DNA of 64,000 bases. Source: Gammaproteobacteria bacterium (GTDB lineage Bacteria > Pseudomonadota > Gammaproteobacteria > UBA6429 > Thiohalophilaceae). Both the position numbers and the translations under genes were made by a program. Under the pieces are notes generated by a model. That model did not search any database. It had not been told where the DNA came from and saw only the letters and a list, made by a program, of their open reading frames with translations. Positions 8,530 through 17,432 of the stretch are shown one piece after another (the first letter of the stretch is position 1; each line of letters begins with the position of its first letter). The stretch covers positions 62,001 to 126,000 of the forward strand of contig JAOUNS010000013.1 of assembly GCA_029880855.1 (NCBI GenBank), written 5' to 3'.

Positions 8530-9890
8530 TTGTTGTCACCTCCCGTGTAGAGGTAAGGGCGGCGCATGAATTTTTTGATTTCCCCTTTGGCGGTATCGGA
8601 ATTCTCCCAGGCCTTGTAGTAATACAGGACCAGATCATAAAAGTCCTGATAGGGGAAGGCGCTGCCGGGACAACCTTTATCGGAGATCAGGTTGTGCGGA
8701 ATGATTGAGCCGCCGGCGCCAAAGGTGGGTGAGATACCCGGATAGATATGTGCCCAAAGGGCGACAATGCGTGCGCCGGATTCCAGTTGTGGATCCGATG
8801 GTGTGGAGGGGCCGTAGCGTCCGTCATGGTTGGCGTAGGGGACATCGCGATTGGTTTCAAAATTACCGTTAAAGGCCAGGCCCAGTGAACGTGAATTATA
8901 GCCGGCCGCATGACTGCCGTAGCGATCCCAGCGACAGAACGGATGGATCACACCGTCTTCGGTGATGACGCAGTTATAGCCGGTCAACCAGGGATTGCCC
9001 TTGCTGTCCTTGCGACTCTTGATAACACGCACCACATCATCGAATGCGGCATCGCGTCGCATGGCGGTGTGGTGGAAGATCACCATATCGGGATCGGCCT
9101 TGCGTTTGTGCACAAACTCCAGGCTGTCCCGGTCCACACCGCCCTGATACGGGATGTGCACCCAGTCGGCATCATGCATGGCCTTTTGCAATGCGGGTTT
9201 GTCGTGATTACCGGTGGATTCAATGCGGGCGGTTTTTTGTTTTTCCTGTTTGTCCTCGCCGGCCTTGATCTCATCGGTTGCGACAGAGACCTTGCGTTGT
9301 GAGATAAAGGTGATCAGGACGTTGACCGGGCCGCTGCCGGCGCTGATTAACAGGCCGGTGAAGATGTAATCCAGACTTGCTGAAAAATGGATGACGGATG
9401 AAGTACCGAGCAGGACATGGAACAGTTGTAAATCGGAGTAGGCCGCCAGGCCGATGCCGAGCAACAGCCCAACGGCATGCAGGGCGACTTCACGGTAGAC
9501 GCGTGAGTCGTTGGGCGCCGTGGCCGGTTGCCAGGCGATGATATGACTGGGGACTGCCTCATTCCATTCGCGGTCACGGGTATAGCCGGCCAGTTCGGTG
9601 CGTAACTTTTCCGCTTCGGCGGTATTGTTGTTGCGGATGGCTTCATCCAGTTGTTTGGCCAGGGCCTCGGCGGCGGCTTCCTGTTGCTCGGCGGTCAAGC
9701 CGGATTCGGTAATCGCCTTGAGGTTGTTGATCTCTTTTTGCTTGGCGGATTTTTCGATGGGCGCGGGCAGGGTTTCGTTGATGGGAAAGTAACTGAAGAT
9801 GTTGGTCAGGAAGCCGGTGACACGTTCAACCACCACGGAGAGTCCGAGGGCGGCAGTGAGCTTAAGCATGATAATGTTGAATTCAACCAA
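8526..9890 (-). CDS. membrane-anchored N-acetylmuramoyl-L-alanine amidase-like protein
   Basis: 454 residues. An N-terminal membrane module (hydrophobic stretches near 8-30, 136-152 and 172-195, with charged helices at about 50-110) is fused to a C-terminal amidase_2/PGRP-type domain at about 240-430. Candidate zinc ligands are visible: the His pair in IFHHTA (273/274), His399 in IIPHNLI, and Cys407 in KGCPG. Such enzymes cut the bond between muramic acid and the stem peptide. The basic residues after the last membrane segment suggest that this end faces the cytoplasm, which would keep the amidase away from peptidoglycan unless the membrane is breached or the topology differs. First gene of a five-gene operon ending in pldA. 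Confidence 0.7.
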   Translation of the reverse strand: MVEFNIIMLKLTAALGLSVVVERVTGFLTNIFSYFPINETLPAPIEKSAKQKEINNLKAITESGLTAEQQEAAAEALAKQLDEAIRNNNTAEAEKLRTELAGYTRDREWNEAVPSHIIAWQPATAPNDSRVYREVALHAVGLLLGIGLAAYSDLQLFHVLLGTSSVIHFSASLDYIFTGLLISAGSGPVNVLITFISQRKVSVATDEIKAGEDKQEKQKTARIESTGNHDKPALQKAMHDADWVHIPYQGGVDRDSLEFVHKRKADPDMVIFHHTAMRRDAAFDDVVRVIKSRKDSKGNPWLTGYNCVITEDGVIHPFCRWDRYGSHAAGYNSRSLGLAFNGNFETNRDVPYANHDGRYGPSTPSDPQLESGARIVALWAHIYPGISPTFGAGGSIIPHNLISDKGCPGSAFPYQDFYDLVLYYYKAWENSDTAKGEIKKFMRRPYLYTGGDNK

Positions 9891-10027
9891 CGATATCTCT
9901 CCTTAGAACACGGTTAATTGTTATTTTCTGTGTGTGGTCTGCTGATTAAGACTATACCAATACTTTGCCATGCGCCATTTTTTATACCCGCCTGCAAGAT
10001 ATGGATTATGGTGAGATATGTTGAAAT

Positions 10028-10066
10028 AAAAAAACCTCCACGACACGGTGATGGTGTGGTGGAGGT
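10028..10066 (-). terminator. rho-independent terminator after the SPFH-NfeD genes
   Basis: Read on the minus strand, a 13-base stem (one mismatch) formed by GTGTGGTGGAGGT and its partner is followed by seven T residues. It lies 44 bases after the stop of the NfeD-like gene and separates that transcript from the amidase operon. Confidence 0.75.
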
Positions 10067-10109
10067 CTTGTCGGGTTGAGTGATAAAACCGGTGATGGTT
10101 TCGATATAA

Positions 10110-10577
10110 TTAGTGTGGTTTCACACGAAACAATCCGGCGTCCAGCGAGACGACTTCGACGCGGGTGCCGGCGGGGATGGTATTGGTGCCGGCGGACTTG
10201 TCGATCTCCACCTTCCAGTTCACCCCGGAATAACGGGTGGTACCCGGTTGCAGCAGGGTGATCTCCTGTTCAGTGACGAAGTCCAGACCGATCATGTCAC
10301 TGGTTTGGGTGGTCTGGCGGGAGTCGTTTTGCAGGCGCAACAGGGTCTTCCACAGGGCTTTGGTATAGACGGCGGTAAAGACACCGAATGCGCCAAATCC
10401 CCAGATCCAGTCATTGGGCAGGATACCGATCTGCATCAGGATACCTGTAGTGAGCGCCCCCAGGCCGCCAAAAACCAGCAGCATGGTGGTGAAGCCGAAG
10501 ACCAGCACCTCCAGCACAATCATCAGGAAGCCTAAACCCAGCCAAAAGACACCCTGGTTAGCATTCAAATACTCCAT
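10110..10577 (-). CDS. NfeD-like membrane protein
   Basis: 155 residues. Hydrophobic segments cover about residues 10-85, followed by a C-terminal beta-rich domain (about 95-153) of the NfeD OB-fold type, with the characteristic GLDFVTEQEI and TRVEVVSLDAGLFRV region. NfeD proteins partner with SPFH/stomatin proteins in membrane quality control; the protease-bearing long form is absent here. GGAGG lies seven bases before the ATG. The gene follows the SPFH gene by three bases, the standard pairing. Confidence 0.85.
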   Translation of the reverse strand: MEYLNANQGVFWLGLGFLMIVLEVLVFGFTTMLLVFGGLGALTTGILMQIGILPNDWIWGFGAFGVFTAVYTKALWKTLLRLQNDSRQTTQTSDMIGLDFVTEQEITLLQPGTTRYSGVNWKVEIDKSAGTNTIPAGTRVEVVSLDAGLFRVKPH

Positions 10578-10580
10578 GGT

Positions 10581-11528
10581 TTAACCTCCGTCGCCGGTCT
10601 TCTTGTTCAGCGTGTTGATAATGGTCATGGCCTCTGCCACCAGATTGGAAGCGCTGGTCTGGTTGTCGGGCAACAGCACCACGGAAGATTTTTTGGCAAT
10701 GGCCTCTTTGGCGGCAATCGCCTTGCCGGCCAGCTCCAGCTGGATCGCCTTCTGGCCCTGCTCAGAGATGGCGACATTACCCACCACTTCCAGCGCCCTG
10801 GCCTTGGCGTCCGCCACCGCAATGATGGCCTGGGCCTCACCTTCCGCCTTCAGGATTTGCTGGGCCTTGTCAGCTTCGGCGGCCAGTACCTTGGCCTGTT
10901 TATCACCTTCGGCTACGTTGATGGCCGCCTGGCGTTCGCCCTCCGATTCCAGGATGGCGGCTCGCTTGTCACGCTCGGCCTTCATCTGGCGTTCCATGGC
11001 TTCCAGTACGGAGCGGGGTGGTTCGATATCCTTGATTTCGTAACGCAATACCTGCACGCCCCAGGGACCGGCGGCCTCGTTGATGGCGGCGACGATATTG
11101 ATGTTGAGGTTTTCGCGTTCCTCGAAGGTCTTGTCCAGCTCGATTTTACCGATTTCACTACGCATGGTGGTCTGGGCCAACTGGGTGACCGCATAGCGGT
11201 AGTTTTCCACACCATAGGAGGACTTGTAGGGATCGATCACTTTCAGATAGAGCACGCCATCAACCACCAGCGAGATATTATCCTTGGTGATGGCTGCCTG
11301 ACTGGGGACATCCAGCGCCTGTTCCTTGAGTGTCGGCTTGTGGGCAACTTTATCAATAACAGGGAAAAGAACGTTAAAACCCGCATCCATGGTTCTGTTG
11401 TATTTACCAAACCGTTCTACCACGTAGGCGGTATTTTGCGGTACGAAACGAAATGATCTGAACAGTACAACGATAAACAGTATACCGATACCGATCAGGA
11501 TGACATTAAAAAAAGCACTCATTTTCAT
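10581..11528 (-). CDS. SPFH/stomatin-family membrane protein (QmcA-like)
   Basis: 315 residues. One N-terminal membrane segment (about 5-25), then an SPFH/Band 7 domain starting VPQNTAYVVERFGKYNR, and a long Ala/Glu-rich helix (about 190-265) used for oligomerisation. Family members build large cage-like assemblies in the inner membrane and modulate membrane proteases. AGGAG is three bases from the ATG at 11528 and nine from the ATG at 11522, so the second may be the true start. Forms an operon with the NfeD-like gene. Confidence 0.88.
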   Translation of the reverse strand: MKMSAFFNVILIGIGILFIVVLFRSFRFVPQNTAYVVERFGKYNRTMDAGFNVLFPVIDKVAHKPTLKEQALDVPSQAAITKDNISLVVDGVLYLKVIDPYKSSYGVENYRYAVTQLAQTTMRSEIGKIELDKTFEERENLNINIVAAINEAAGPWGVQVLRYEIKDIEPPRSVLEAMERQMKAERDKRAAILESEGERQAAINVAEGDKQAKVLAAEADKAQQILKAEGEAQAIIAVADAKARALEVVGNVAISEQGQKAIQLELAGKAIAAKEAIAKKSSVVLLPDNQTSASNLVAEAMTIINTLNKKTGDGG

Positions 11529-11699
11529 CTACTCCTTATGGTAACAATTTAAAAGCAAGTTCTTTCCATGCCCGGGTCATTGTACACAAGAGACTTTGGC
11601 GGGCAAAAAAATTTCGTTTTTTTATTGCGCTTGAGCAGCTTGATCATGTCGGGTCGAGACCATATATCGTAATATTCTGATGAACTACTGTTGCTCAAG

Positions 11700-12197
11700 T
11701 TAATTGTAATATATTCCCCTGATCCGATTATCCCGGTCTACACCCACCACAAAGATGTGTTCCACATCGCCCATCCCTCTCTGAAACAGGAAGATGTGCA
11801 GGTCCTGCCAGATTGCAGCCAGGTCTCCCAATTCGGTATGCAGCTGATCGAGGGAATAGCGGATGGGGCCGGCTGATTCGACCTTGAGTTGTTGAATATG
11901 ACTTTTGAAAAAGTCCCGGATTTCCTGCTTGTTGTGCAGGCGAAAATCACTGGTCTTGCCGTATTCAAATGCATATTCGTTGGGTACGGGCCGCCATTCA
12001 TGGGTGCGTACGGCAAGTTGATCGGCGGTGAGTTTTGCAACGGTCTCAATGTCATTCTGATTGACCGCCTTGACGAACATGACAGCGATGCCGGCCCGTT
12101 CACCGGCCTGCAACCTTGTGCAGACGGTCAGTGCGAGGAGCAGACACAGGCCTGTCATAAACAGCCCGGACATTTCAGTCGTTTTTAATGAAACCAT
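11700..12197 (-). CDS. exported SnoaL/NTF2-like protein of unknown function
   Basis: About 166 residues. A hydrophobic signal segment (GLFMTGLCLLLALTV) is followed by an NTF2-like pattern: an N-terminal helix (AVMFVKAVNQNDIETVAKL), a middle region and C-terminal strands (EHIFVVGVDRDNRIRGIYY). No catalytic residues are assigned. ATG 12197 has AGGAAGGG at suitable spacing, whereas a GTG at 12206 sits directly on that site. The ribosome site and first codons lie inside one copy of a 34-base tandem duplication that also encodes the end of the upstream gene. Last gene of the SPFH/DUF4178/polyamine-synthase-like operon. Confidence 0.55.
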   Translation of the reverse strand: MVSLKTTEMSGLFMTGLCLLLALTVCTRLQAGERAGIAVMFVKAVNQNDIETVAKLTADQLAVRTHEWRPVPNEYAFEYGKTSDFRLHNKQEIRDFFKSHIQQLKVESAGPIRYSLDQLHTELGDLAAIWQDLHIFLFQRGMGDVEHIFVVGVDRDNRIRGIYYN

Positions 12198-12249
12198 TTT
12201 TGCCACCCTTCCTGCGTTTTTAATGAAACCATTTTTGCCACCCTTCCTG
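12181..12249. repeat. 34-base tandem direct repeat at a gene junction
   Basis: Two identical 34-base copies (12181-12214 and 12216-12249) are separated by one base. On the minus strand the right copy encodes the last residues QEGWQKWFH and stop of the synthase-like gene. The left copy supplies the ribosome site and first codons of the SnoaL-like gene. Identity of the copies shows a recent duplication or active conservation. Confidence 0.9.
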
Positions 12250-13770
12250 ATAGTAGGGAACCAGTTTATGGGTGGTCAACTCGTTAATGGCTGTATCCGA
12301 CTCTGCCATGTCAGGTGGGAATTGGGGCATGGTCGCCAGGGTTGTCTGATCCAGATAACGGGTGGTGACGGACAATTTGATTTGGTTCCACTTGATGTTG
12401 TGCTTTGCCGCCAGCACAAAACCCCAGTCACCAAAGGTCGGGATATAGGCATGATAGGGCAGGGCATGCAGTTGATCATTCAGCTGTTGTTTGGATGGCG
12501 TGGCGCTGATGGTGTGGTAGATACACCAAAAGGCCTGATGGGCATAAATCGGAGAGGTGGCCTGGGTCACCATGATGCCATCCGCACTCAGATGGCGCGC
12601 CAGCAGACTGTAAAAACTGAGTGTATAGAGTTTGCTGATGGAGAGATTGGACGGGTCGGGCAGGTCGATAATGACCACATCGTAAAAATCCTGACTCTGT
12701 TCCAGAAATTTCCAGGCGTCACTGTTTACCACTTGCACGGCAGGGTGTTGCAGTGATTGCTGATTGAGTTTGCTTAACATCGGGTTATCGCGAAACAGAT
12801 TGGTCATGGCCTTATCCAGATCCACCAGGGTGATCTTTTTGACGTCGGGATACTTGAGGATCTCGCGGATTGCCAGTCCGTCACCGCCACCCAATACCAG
12901 GATATGATCATGTCGACGCGCCAGTGACATGGCGGGATGCACCAGTGATTCATGATAGCGATATTCATCCATGCTGTTGAACTGTAACTGCCCGTTGAGG
13001 AACAGGCTGAGCACCGGTCCGTCACGGGTCAGGACAATCTTTTGATAGGGCGTGGTTTTACTGAAGATGATCTCGCCCACGTACAACCGGTTTTGAAAAA
13101 AACTGCTGATCTTGTTCACCGCACCAAAACCGGCTAACAACAGCAAGGCGCACAAGACGGTGGTGACGATGAGTGTGCGGGCACGCTGCAGGTTCCGGTA
13201 AAAGACATAAATCCCCAATGCGGCGACGAAACAGTTCAACAGGCCGAACAGCAACGCGCTGCGAAACAAACCCAGTTGCGGCACCAATACCAACGGGAAC
13301 AACAGTGAAGCCGCCAGCGCACCGATATAATCGGCGGTGAGCACATTGGAAACATTCAGGCGCAGGACACGGTATTCCTTTAACAGGCGCACGACCAGCG
13401 GGATTTCCAGCCCGACCAGTGAACCGATTAACACACAAAGTAAAAACAGAAAGGCCTGATAACTTTCCAGATGACTGAAGGCAAAGAACAGCAGGTAGGC
13501 ACTGAAGCCGCCGACGATGGCGATGACGCACTGGACGAATATAAAGGTTTCAATGATGCGTTCAGTGACAAAACGGGACAGAAAGGAACCGATGCCCATG
13601 GCGGCCATGAACAGACCGATGACCAGCGAGAACTGGAAGACAGAATCGCCCAGCAGATAACTGGAGATGGCGCCGGCCAGTAACTCATAGATCAGACCAC
13701 AGACAGCGATAATAAATGTGGCAAACAGCAGCAGGGTATTGGCGCGCTGCGGCGCGCTGGTGTCATTCAT
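12220..13770 (-). CDS. membrane-bound spermidine synthase-like aminopropyltransferase
   Basis: 516 residues. The N-terminal 210 residues hold about seven membrane segments. The C-terminal part is a spermidine-synthase-type Rossmann domain with ILVLGGGDGLAIREIL (SAM-type nucleotide loop), ITLVDLD, and DVVIIDLPDPS where soluble synthases carry the catalytic Asp. Family members fused to membrane segments are of uncertain substrate; polyamine synthesis is plausible but not shown. No SAM decarboxylase gene is nearby. The stop codon lies in the right copy of the tandem repeat. The preceding gene is a DUF350 protein, a frequent companion. Confidence 0.8.
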   Translation of the reverse strand: MNDTSAPQRANTLLLFATFIIAVCGLIYELLAGAISSYLLGDSVFQFSLVIGLFMAAMGIGSFLSRFVTERIIETFIFVQCVIAIVGGFSAYLLFFAFSHLESYQAFLFLLCVLIGSLVGLEIPLVVRLLKEYRVLRLNVSNVLTADYIGALAASLLFPLVLVPQLGLFRSALLFGLLNCFVAALGIYVFYRNLQRARTLIVTTVLCALLLLAGFGAVNKISSFFQNRLYVGEIIFSKTTPYQKIVLTRDGPVLSLFLNGQLQFNSMDEYRYHESLVHPAMSLARRHDHILVLGGGDGLAIREILKYPDVKKITLVDLDKAMTNLFRDNPMLSKLNQQSLQHPAVQVVNSDAWKFLEQSQDFYDVVIIDLPDPSNLSISKLYTLSFYSLLARHLSADGIMVTQATSPIYAHQAFWCIYHTISATPSKQQLNDQLHALPYHAYIPTFGDWGFVLAAKHNIKWNQIKLSVTTRYLDQTTLATMPQFPPDMAESDTAINELTTHKLVPYYQEGWQKWFH

Positions 13771-13809
13771 GGACAGCGGGATACGGCAAGGAAGAAACCT
13801 CTGCGTGTG

Positions 13810-14034
13810 TTATTTTATCGCGGCGGCAATAATGATACCCAGGGCGATCATCACTGAGCCGATGATAACACCCAGTGCAACGTTATGATCCTCGCTGATC
13901 TCCTTATGCACGGAATAGGGGGTGATTTTGTCGATAATGATATAGCCCAGCGCAAACATCATCAGTCCGATCAGACTGTAGACGATGGTGGAGGCGATAT
14001 GTGAAAAATGCAGTTCTGCCATCAGTTGTTCCAT
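13810..14034 (-). CDS. DUF350 (UPF0719) small membrane protein
   Basis: 74 residues with two hydrophobic segments (about 14-34 and 51-72) joined by a polar loop (DKITPYSVHKEISEDHN). This is the single-unit form of the DUF350 family, represented in E. coli by YjfL. Function unknown. The family recurs beside SPFH or PspA proteins, DUF4178 proteins and polyamine-synthase-like genes, which suggests an envelope-stress role. A good ribosome site (GAGGAG) lies before the ATG. Confidence 0.75.
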   Translation of the reverse strand: MEQLMAELHFSHIASTIVYSLIGLMMFALGYIIIDKITPYSVHKEISEDHNVALGVIIGSVMIALGIIIAAAIK

Positions 14035-14061
14035 TGGTTTCTCCTCGCTGTAAATTGTTGC

Positions 14062-14223
14062 TTATTTGCCGTAGTGGCCGCGGCCGACACCGCGCATACC
14101 GTTGTGTCTGCTGCCTTCACGGGCGTTTTCGATACTCGGTTCCAGAACACCGATATCATTGATTGTTAAATATGTCGCGCCCATGGTCAGCATGCTGAAC
14201 ATAACAAATACCAGTTTAGTCAT
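14062..14223 (-). CDS. small exported or membrane peptide
   Basis: Not recognised. 53 residues from the ATG at 14223: one hydrophobic segment (LVFVMFSMLTMGATYL) with signal-like character, then a polar Gly/Arg-rich tail ending RGVGRGHYGK. It overlaps the end of the DUF4178-like gene by eight bases and precedes the DUF350 gene by 27, so it sits inside the operon. The overlap and start context support a real gene, but its size leaves doubt. Confidence 0.5.
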   Translation of the reverse strand: MTKLVFVMFSMLTMGATYLTINDIGVLEPSIENAREGSRHNGMRGVGRGHYGK

Positions 14224-15481
14224 CGTCATCATCTCCCCAGCGCTGCTTCTCAAAACGGTTGCGGAAATGGCGGCGGCTGTAGACCATCAGTGCGAAGAAG
14301 ATCAGTAAAAAGAGATAATAGCGACTGACGATAATACCTTCGGTGATATTGATATCCAGTTCGGCCCGTTGTGCGGTGGTGTCATACTCGCCGGTCCCGC
14401 CTTCCCCCCAGACGCGCAGGCTGTATTCACCCGCTTCCGGCAGTCTGAACAGTGCGGTGGCGCTGCGCGAACCTTCACTCCAGTTTTCACCACCTTCACG
14501 GCCATGGTAATAGGAAATCAGTTGCGACATGGAGAACAACGGTTCGTTGTGTTGCAGTATCTCTATGTCATACCAGCCCCAGGCATTGGACAAGCCGGAA
14601 TAGAGATTGAGTTCAACCAGCCGATCCGGGTTCGTGATGGTGAAATTACGTGTTGCGCCTTGTTGGTTGCCAAGGTATTCGTCAGCAGGGATCCTGTCTT
14701 GAAACACCGGTTGACCTGAGCCCATAAACACAACTGCCAGCCACAGGAGCAGGGCGACAGGGGCAAAGAACAGACCGGCGCGACCCAGTCCGGCAACAAA
14801 CGGGTGCGGGATATAGGGTTGTGCGCCATGCACGCCTTCGGGTTCGAGCAATGCGCTGTCCGGTTTGAAGATTGCCTCAATTTCCTTGTAGTCCATGTAT
14901 TCACCGAACAGGTATTCCTTTTCCTTCGCGGTCTTTTCGATGGTGTAGATCCAGGGCGGGGCGATGCCTTCGGTGACGTGTACCTTGTCCTTCTGTTCTG
15001 CAATCCAGGTCAACTCGCCTTCAACAAAAGTGACGGTGGCATCATAAAAATCATAAACCTGGAACTTGCGATCCCGGGCCCTGAAAGTGGTTTTGTATTG
15101 TTGCATCACCCCGTCGGGCAGATCCCGCACCCGGCGACTGAAGACATAGTGTCCGTGGTCATGTTCCAGCCAGGCATAGCCGTGTGTCGGCGAAAACAAC
15201 AGATATTCAATCCAGCGGCTGTGGTCATAGGAATGCTGAAATTCGATGACACCGATGATGGTGAACTCGACATTCTTGATCTTGCCGCTCATGCCGAGCT
15301 TAAGGGGCAGGTAAGGACGTTTGGCCTTGACAAAATTTTTGATGACACTGTATTCGTGCTTGGCATCCAAAACGGCGCCGCAATAGCCGCAGTTGATGGA
15401 CTCGACATAGCGGCCGCCGCGCAGGCTGAGGGGGGCGGCGCACTGGGTGCAATTAATGGATTTAAGTTTTGTTGCAGACAT
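14216..15481 (-). CDS. zinc-ribbon DUF4178-like membrane protein
   Basis: 421 residues. An N-terminal zinc ribbon (CTQC and CGYC pairs, about residues 11-37) precedes a beta-rich region of the DUF4178 type (about 60-210, with FQHSYDHSRWIEYLLFSP). A membrane segment lies near 237-255, an extracytoplasmic beta domain near 270-385, and a second membrane segment near 388-405, with a basic then acidic tail (DDDDD). Function unknown. Two bases separate it from the preceding DUF4178-like gene, and it overlaps the next small gene, so the operon is translated as a coupled unit. Confidence 0.65.
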   Translation of the reverse strand: MSATKLKSINCTQCAAPLSLRGGRYVESINCGYCGAVLDAKHEYSVIKNFVKAKRPYLPLKLGMSGKIKNVEFTIIGVIEFQHSYDHSRWIEYLLFSPTHGYAWLEHDHGHYVFSRRVRDLPDGVMQQYKTTFRARDRKFQVYDFYDATVTFVEGELTWIAEQKDKVHVTEGIAPPWIYTIEKTAKEKEYLFGEYMDYKEIEAIFKPDSALLEPEGVHGAQPYIPHPFVAGLGRAGLFFAPVALLLWLAVVFMGSGQPVFQDRIPADEYLGNQQGATRNFTITNPDRLVELNLYSGLSNAWGWYDIEILQHNEPLFSMSQLISYYHGREGGENWSEGSRSATALFRLPEAGEYSLRVWGEGGTGEYDTTAQRAELDINITEGIIVSRYYLFLLIFFALMVYSRRHFRNRFEKQRWGDDDDD

Positions 15482-15483
15482 GG

Positions 15484-16101
15484 TCAGAATAACTCGATAT
15501 CAAACGGGTCTATCCAGCTGCCCTTGAACAACTGCTTCTGAACATCAAAGCACTCCAGGGTATAGATCTGCCCCTTGGCGCCGGAACAGTGCGCATAGCT
15601 GTGTTCCTCGTCGGGAAAGATCACCTCCGGTAACAGGCCGGCAACACCGACACATTTGGCGGTATCAATTTCGGTGATCTCCAGCTGGATTTTTCCCAGC
15701 GTGATTTTGCCGCCCACATGGAGTTGTTCACAATCGGGAAGGGTCTGGTTGTTACCAAGTACCTCAGACAGTTCAACGGGTGTCTCAATGGCGATATCGC
15801 CTTCATCGACACTGAGCCACTTGCCCTCGCCGCTGTCACTCTGCACCCACCATTCATCCCAGAAACCGTCACCATAATCAAACTGGATACGGCCGATGGT
15901 TTCAAAGGTCATGGCGCGATAGCGGTAGCGGCGACCGAGCTCAAAGATCGAAGGCGCCGCATTGATGGCGGATTTTTGTCCCACATGCTTGACCGCCTCA
16001 TCTTCCAGAAACAACGAGGTCTTGCAGTGGTCACAGACCAGCAGCTTGATGTATTTCATGTTGCCGGGCGCCTGGGCGCCGCACACGGGACAATTCAGCA
16101 T
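15484..16101 (-). CDS. zinc-ribbon DUF4178-like protein, soluble
   Basis: 205 residues without membrane segments. The N-terminal zinc ribbon has CPVC and CDHC pairs (residues 5-29). The rest is beta-rich, with the DUF4178-like stretch TIGRIQFDYGDGFWDEWWV and GKWLSVDEGDI. It appears to be a short paralogue of the following 421-residue protein. Function unknown. It follows the SPFH-zinc ribbon gene by 24 bases; all three consecutive proteins carry zinc ribbons, which points to a shared interaction mode. Confidence 0.65.
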   Translation of the reverse strand: MLNCPVCGAQAPGNMKYIKLLVCDHCKTSLFLEDEAVKHVGQKSAINAAPSIFELGRRYRYRAMTFETIGRIQFDYGDGFWDEWWVQSDSGEGKWLSVDEGDIAIETPVELSEVLGNNQTLPDCEQLHVGGKITLGKIQLEITEIDTAKCVGVAGLLPEVIFPDEEHSYAHCSGAKGQIYTLECFDVQKQLFKGSWIDPFDIELF

Positions 16102-16125
16102 GATGAGTGGTTTCTGCCGTCCGTT

Positions 16126-17124
16126 TTATTTAATCAGCTTGTAACCACACTCTGAACAAAACTTCGCGGTTTCGGCATTCAGTTTGCTGCAATCGGGACA
16201 ACGGACCATGATGGTGGGTTCAGCGTTGCCCTGTCCACCGCTGCCGCCGCCCTGATTACCCTGCAGGTTATTGGCGAGGGCATTGCCCATGGCCATGCCG
16301 ATCCCGGCGCCGACACCGGCGCCCGCCAGACCGTCACCGCCGCCGCCGTTTTTGGCGAAATCGGTGATCGCACTGGCCGTCTGGAACTGGGTGAATTTGT
16401 TCAGATCACCCACCGCACCCATGCTGGTGCGCTTGTCGAGCATGGCCTCGACTTCCGGCGGTACGGAGATGTTGATGATATTAAATTCACCCAGAGCCAA
16501 ACCGAAGCGGTCAAAGACCTGTTGAATACCGGGCTTGAGCGCGCCGGAGAATTCGTTCAAATTGGCGGCATGATCCAGGAACGGGACTTTTGATTCGGCC
16601 AGAAAATCGGAGAATTGGCTGATGATGCTGGCGCGCAATTGATCTTCGATGTCCTGCACGGTGTAACGCTCACGGGTGGCGCTGATCTCTTTCATCATCT
16701 TCACCGGGTCAGTGATGCGCATGGAATAGTTGCCAAAGGCGCGTATCCGCACCACACCAAAATCGGCATCGCGCAGGGTGATGGGATTGGGTGTTCCCCA
16801 TTTGATATCAGTGAACTGATGAGTGTTGAAATAATAGACATCCGACTTGAACGGAGAGTTAAAGCCGTGTGTCCAGTGTTGCAGGGTGGTCATCACCGGC
16901 ATGTTTTCCGTTTCCAGGATGTAACGGCCCGGTGAAAAGAGATCGGCGATTTGACCGTTGTAGACAAACAGGGCCAGTTGCGTCTCGCGCACGGTCAAGG
17001 AGGAACCCATCTGGATTTCCTTGTTATAGGTCGGAAAGCGGTATACCAGGGTATCGCCGCCGGCGTCATCGGTCCATTCGATGACATCGATAAATTCACC
17101 AGTAATTTTGTCCCACAGACCCAT
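16126..17124 (-). CDS. SPFH-domain protein with C-terminal zinc ribbon (YdjI/virion-core-like)
   Basis: 332 residues from the ATG at 17124. An SPFH-type beta/helical domain fills about residues 25-240, followed by a Gly/Ala-rich linker (AGVGAGIGMAMGNALANN) and a C-terminal zinc ribbon (CPDC and CSEC). There is no membrane segment. Such proteins are described as SPFH/zinc ribbon or virion-core-like proteins and are found with envelope-stress genes. First gene of the minus-strand operon, divergent from the Ser/Thr kinase across 308 bases. Confidence 0.75.
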   Translation of the reverse strand: MGLWDKITGEFIDVIEWTDDAGGDTLVYRFPTYNKEIQMGSSLTVRETQLALFVYNGQIADLFSPGRYILETENMPVMTTLQHWTHGFNSPFKSDVYYFNTHQFTDIKWGTPNPITLRDADFGVVRIRAFGNYSMRITDPVKMMKEISATRERYTVQDIEDQLRASIISQFSDFLAESKVPFLDHAANLNEFSGALKPGIQQVFDRFGLALGEFNIINISVPPEVEAMLDKRTSMGAVGDLNKFTQFQTASAITDFAKNGGGGDGLAGAGVGAGIGMAMGNALANNLQGNQGGGSGGQGNAEPTIMVRCPDCSKLNAETAKFCSECGYKLIK

Positions 17125-17432
17125 GCTGCATCTCCCTTTCAAACAGTTGCCAAATCAGAATTGAGTTTATTATTTTGAACCAAACTCTACACAAGTGCCA
17201 ATTTACAGCGGCCGAAATCACATTTTTTTTACTTGAATTTGTCTGCTGCGGCAGCATTGTGGTCTATTAGTGGATTCGAATATAGCGCCGGTGGTCGAGT
17301 TTGTTCACCGGCGTAATGTGATGGTGTTGCTTTACTGCATCGCCATTATATAGTAGATTTCCAGCCTGATTATTTTATGGACAAGCACTTCACAGGAAGT
17401 GTTGTCACATAGACATGGAGTTTTGACAGCTG
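17125..17432. promoter_or_regulatory. divergent intergenic region with a candidate promoter
   Basis: 308 bases between the SPFH operon (leftward) and the kinase gene (rightward). On the plus strand TTGCTT (17327-17332) and TATAGT (17349-17354), 16 bases apart, form a plausible sigma-70 promoter for the kinase. A minus-strand promoter should lie in the left half, but no clear match is seen. A GC-rich short dyad (CGCCGG/CCGGCG) lies near 17286-17313. Confidence 0.4.
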
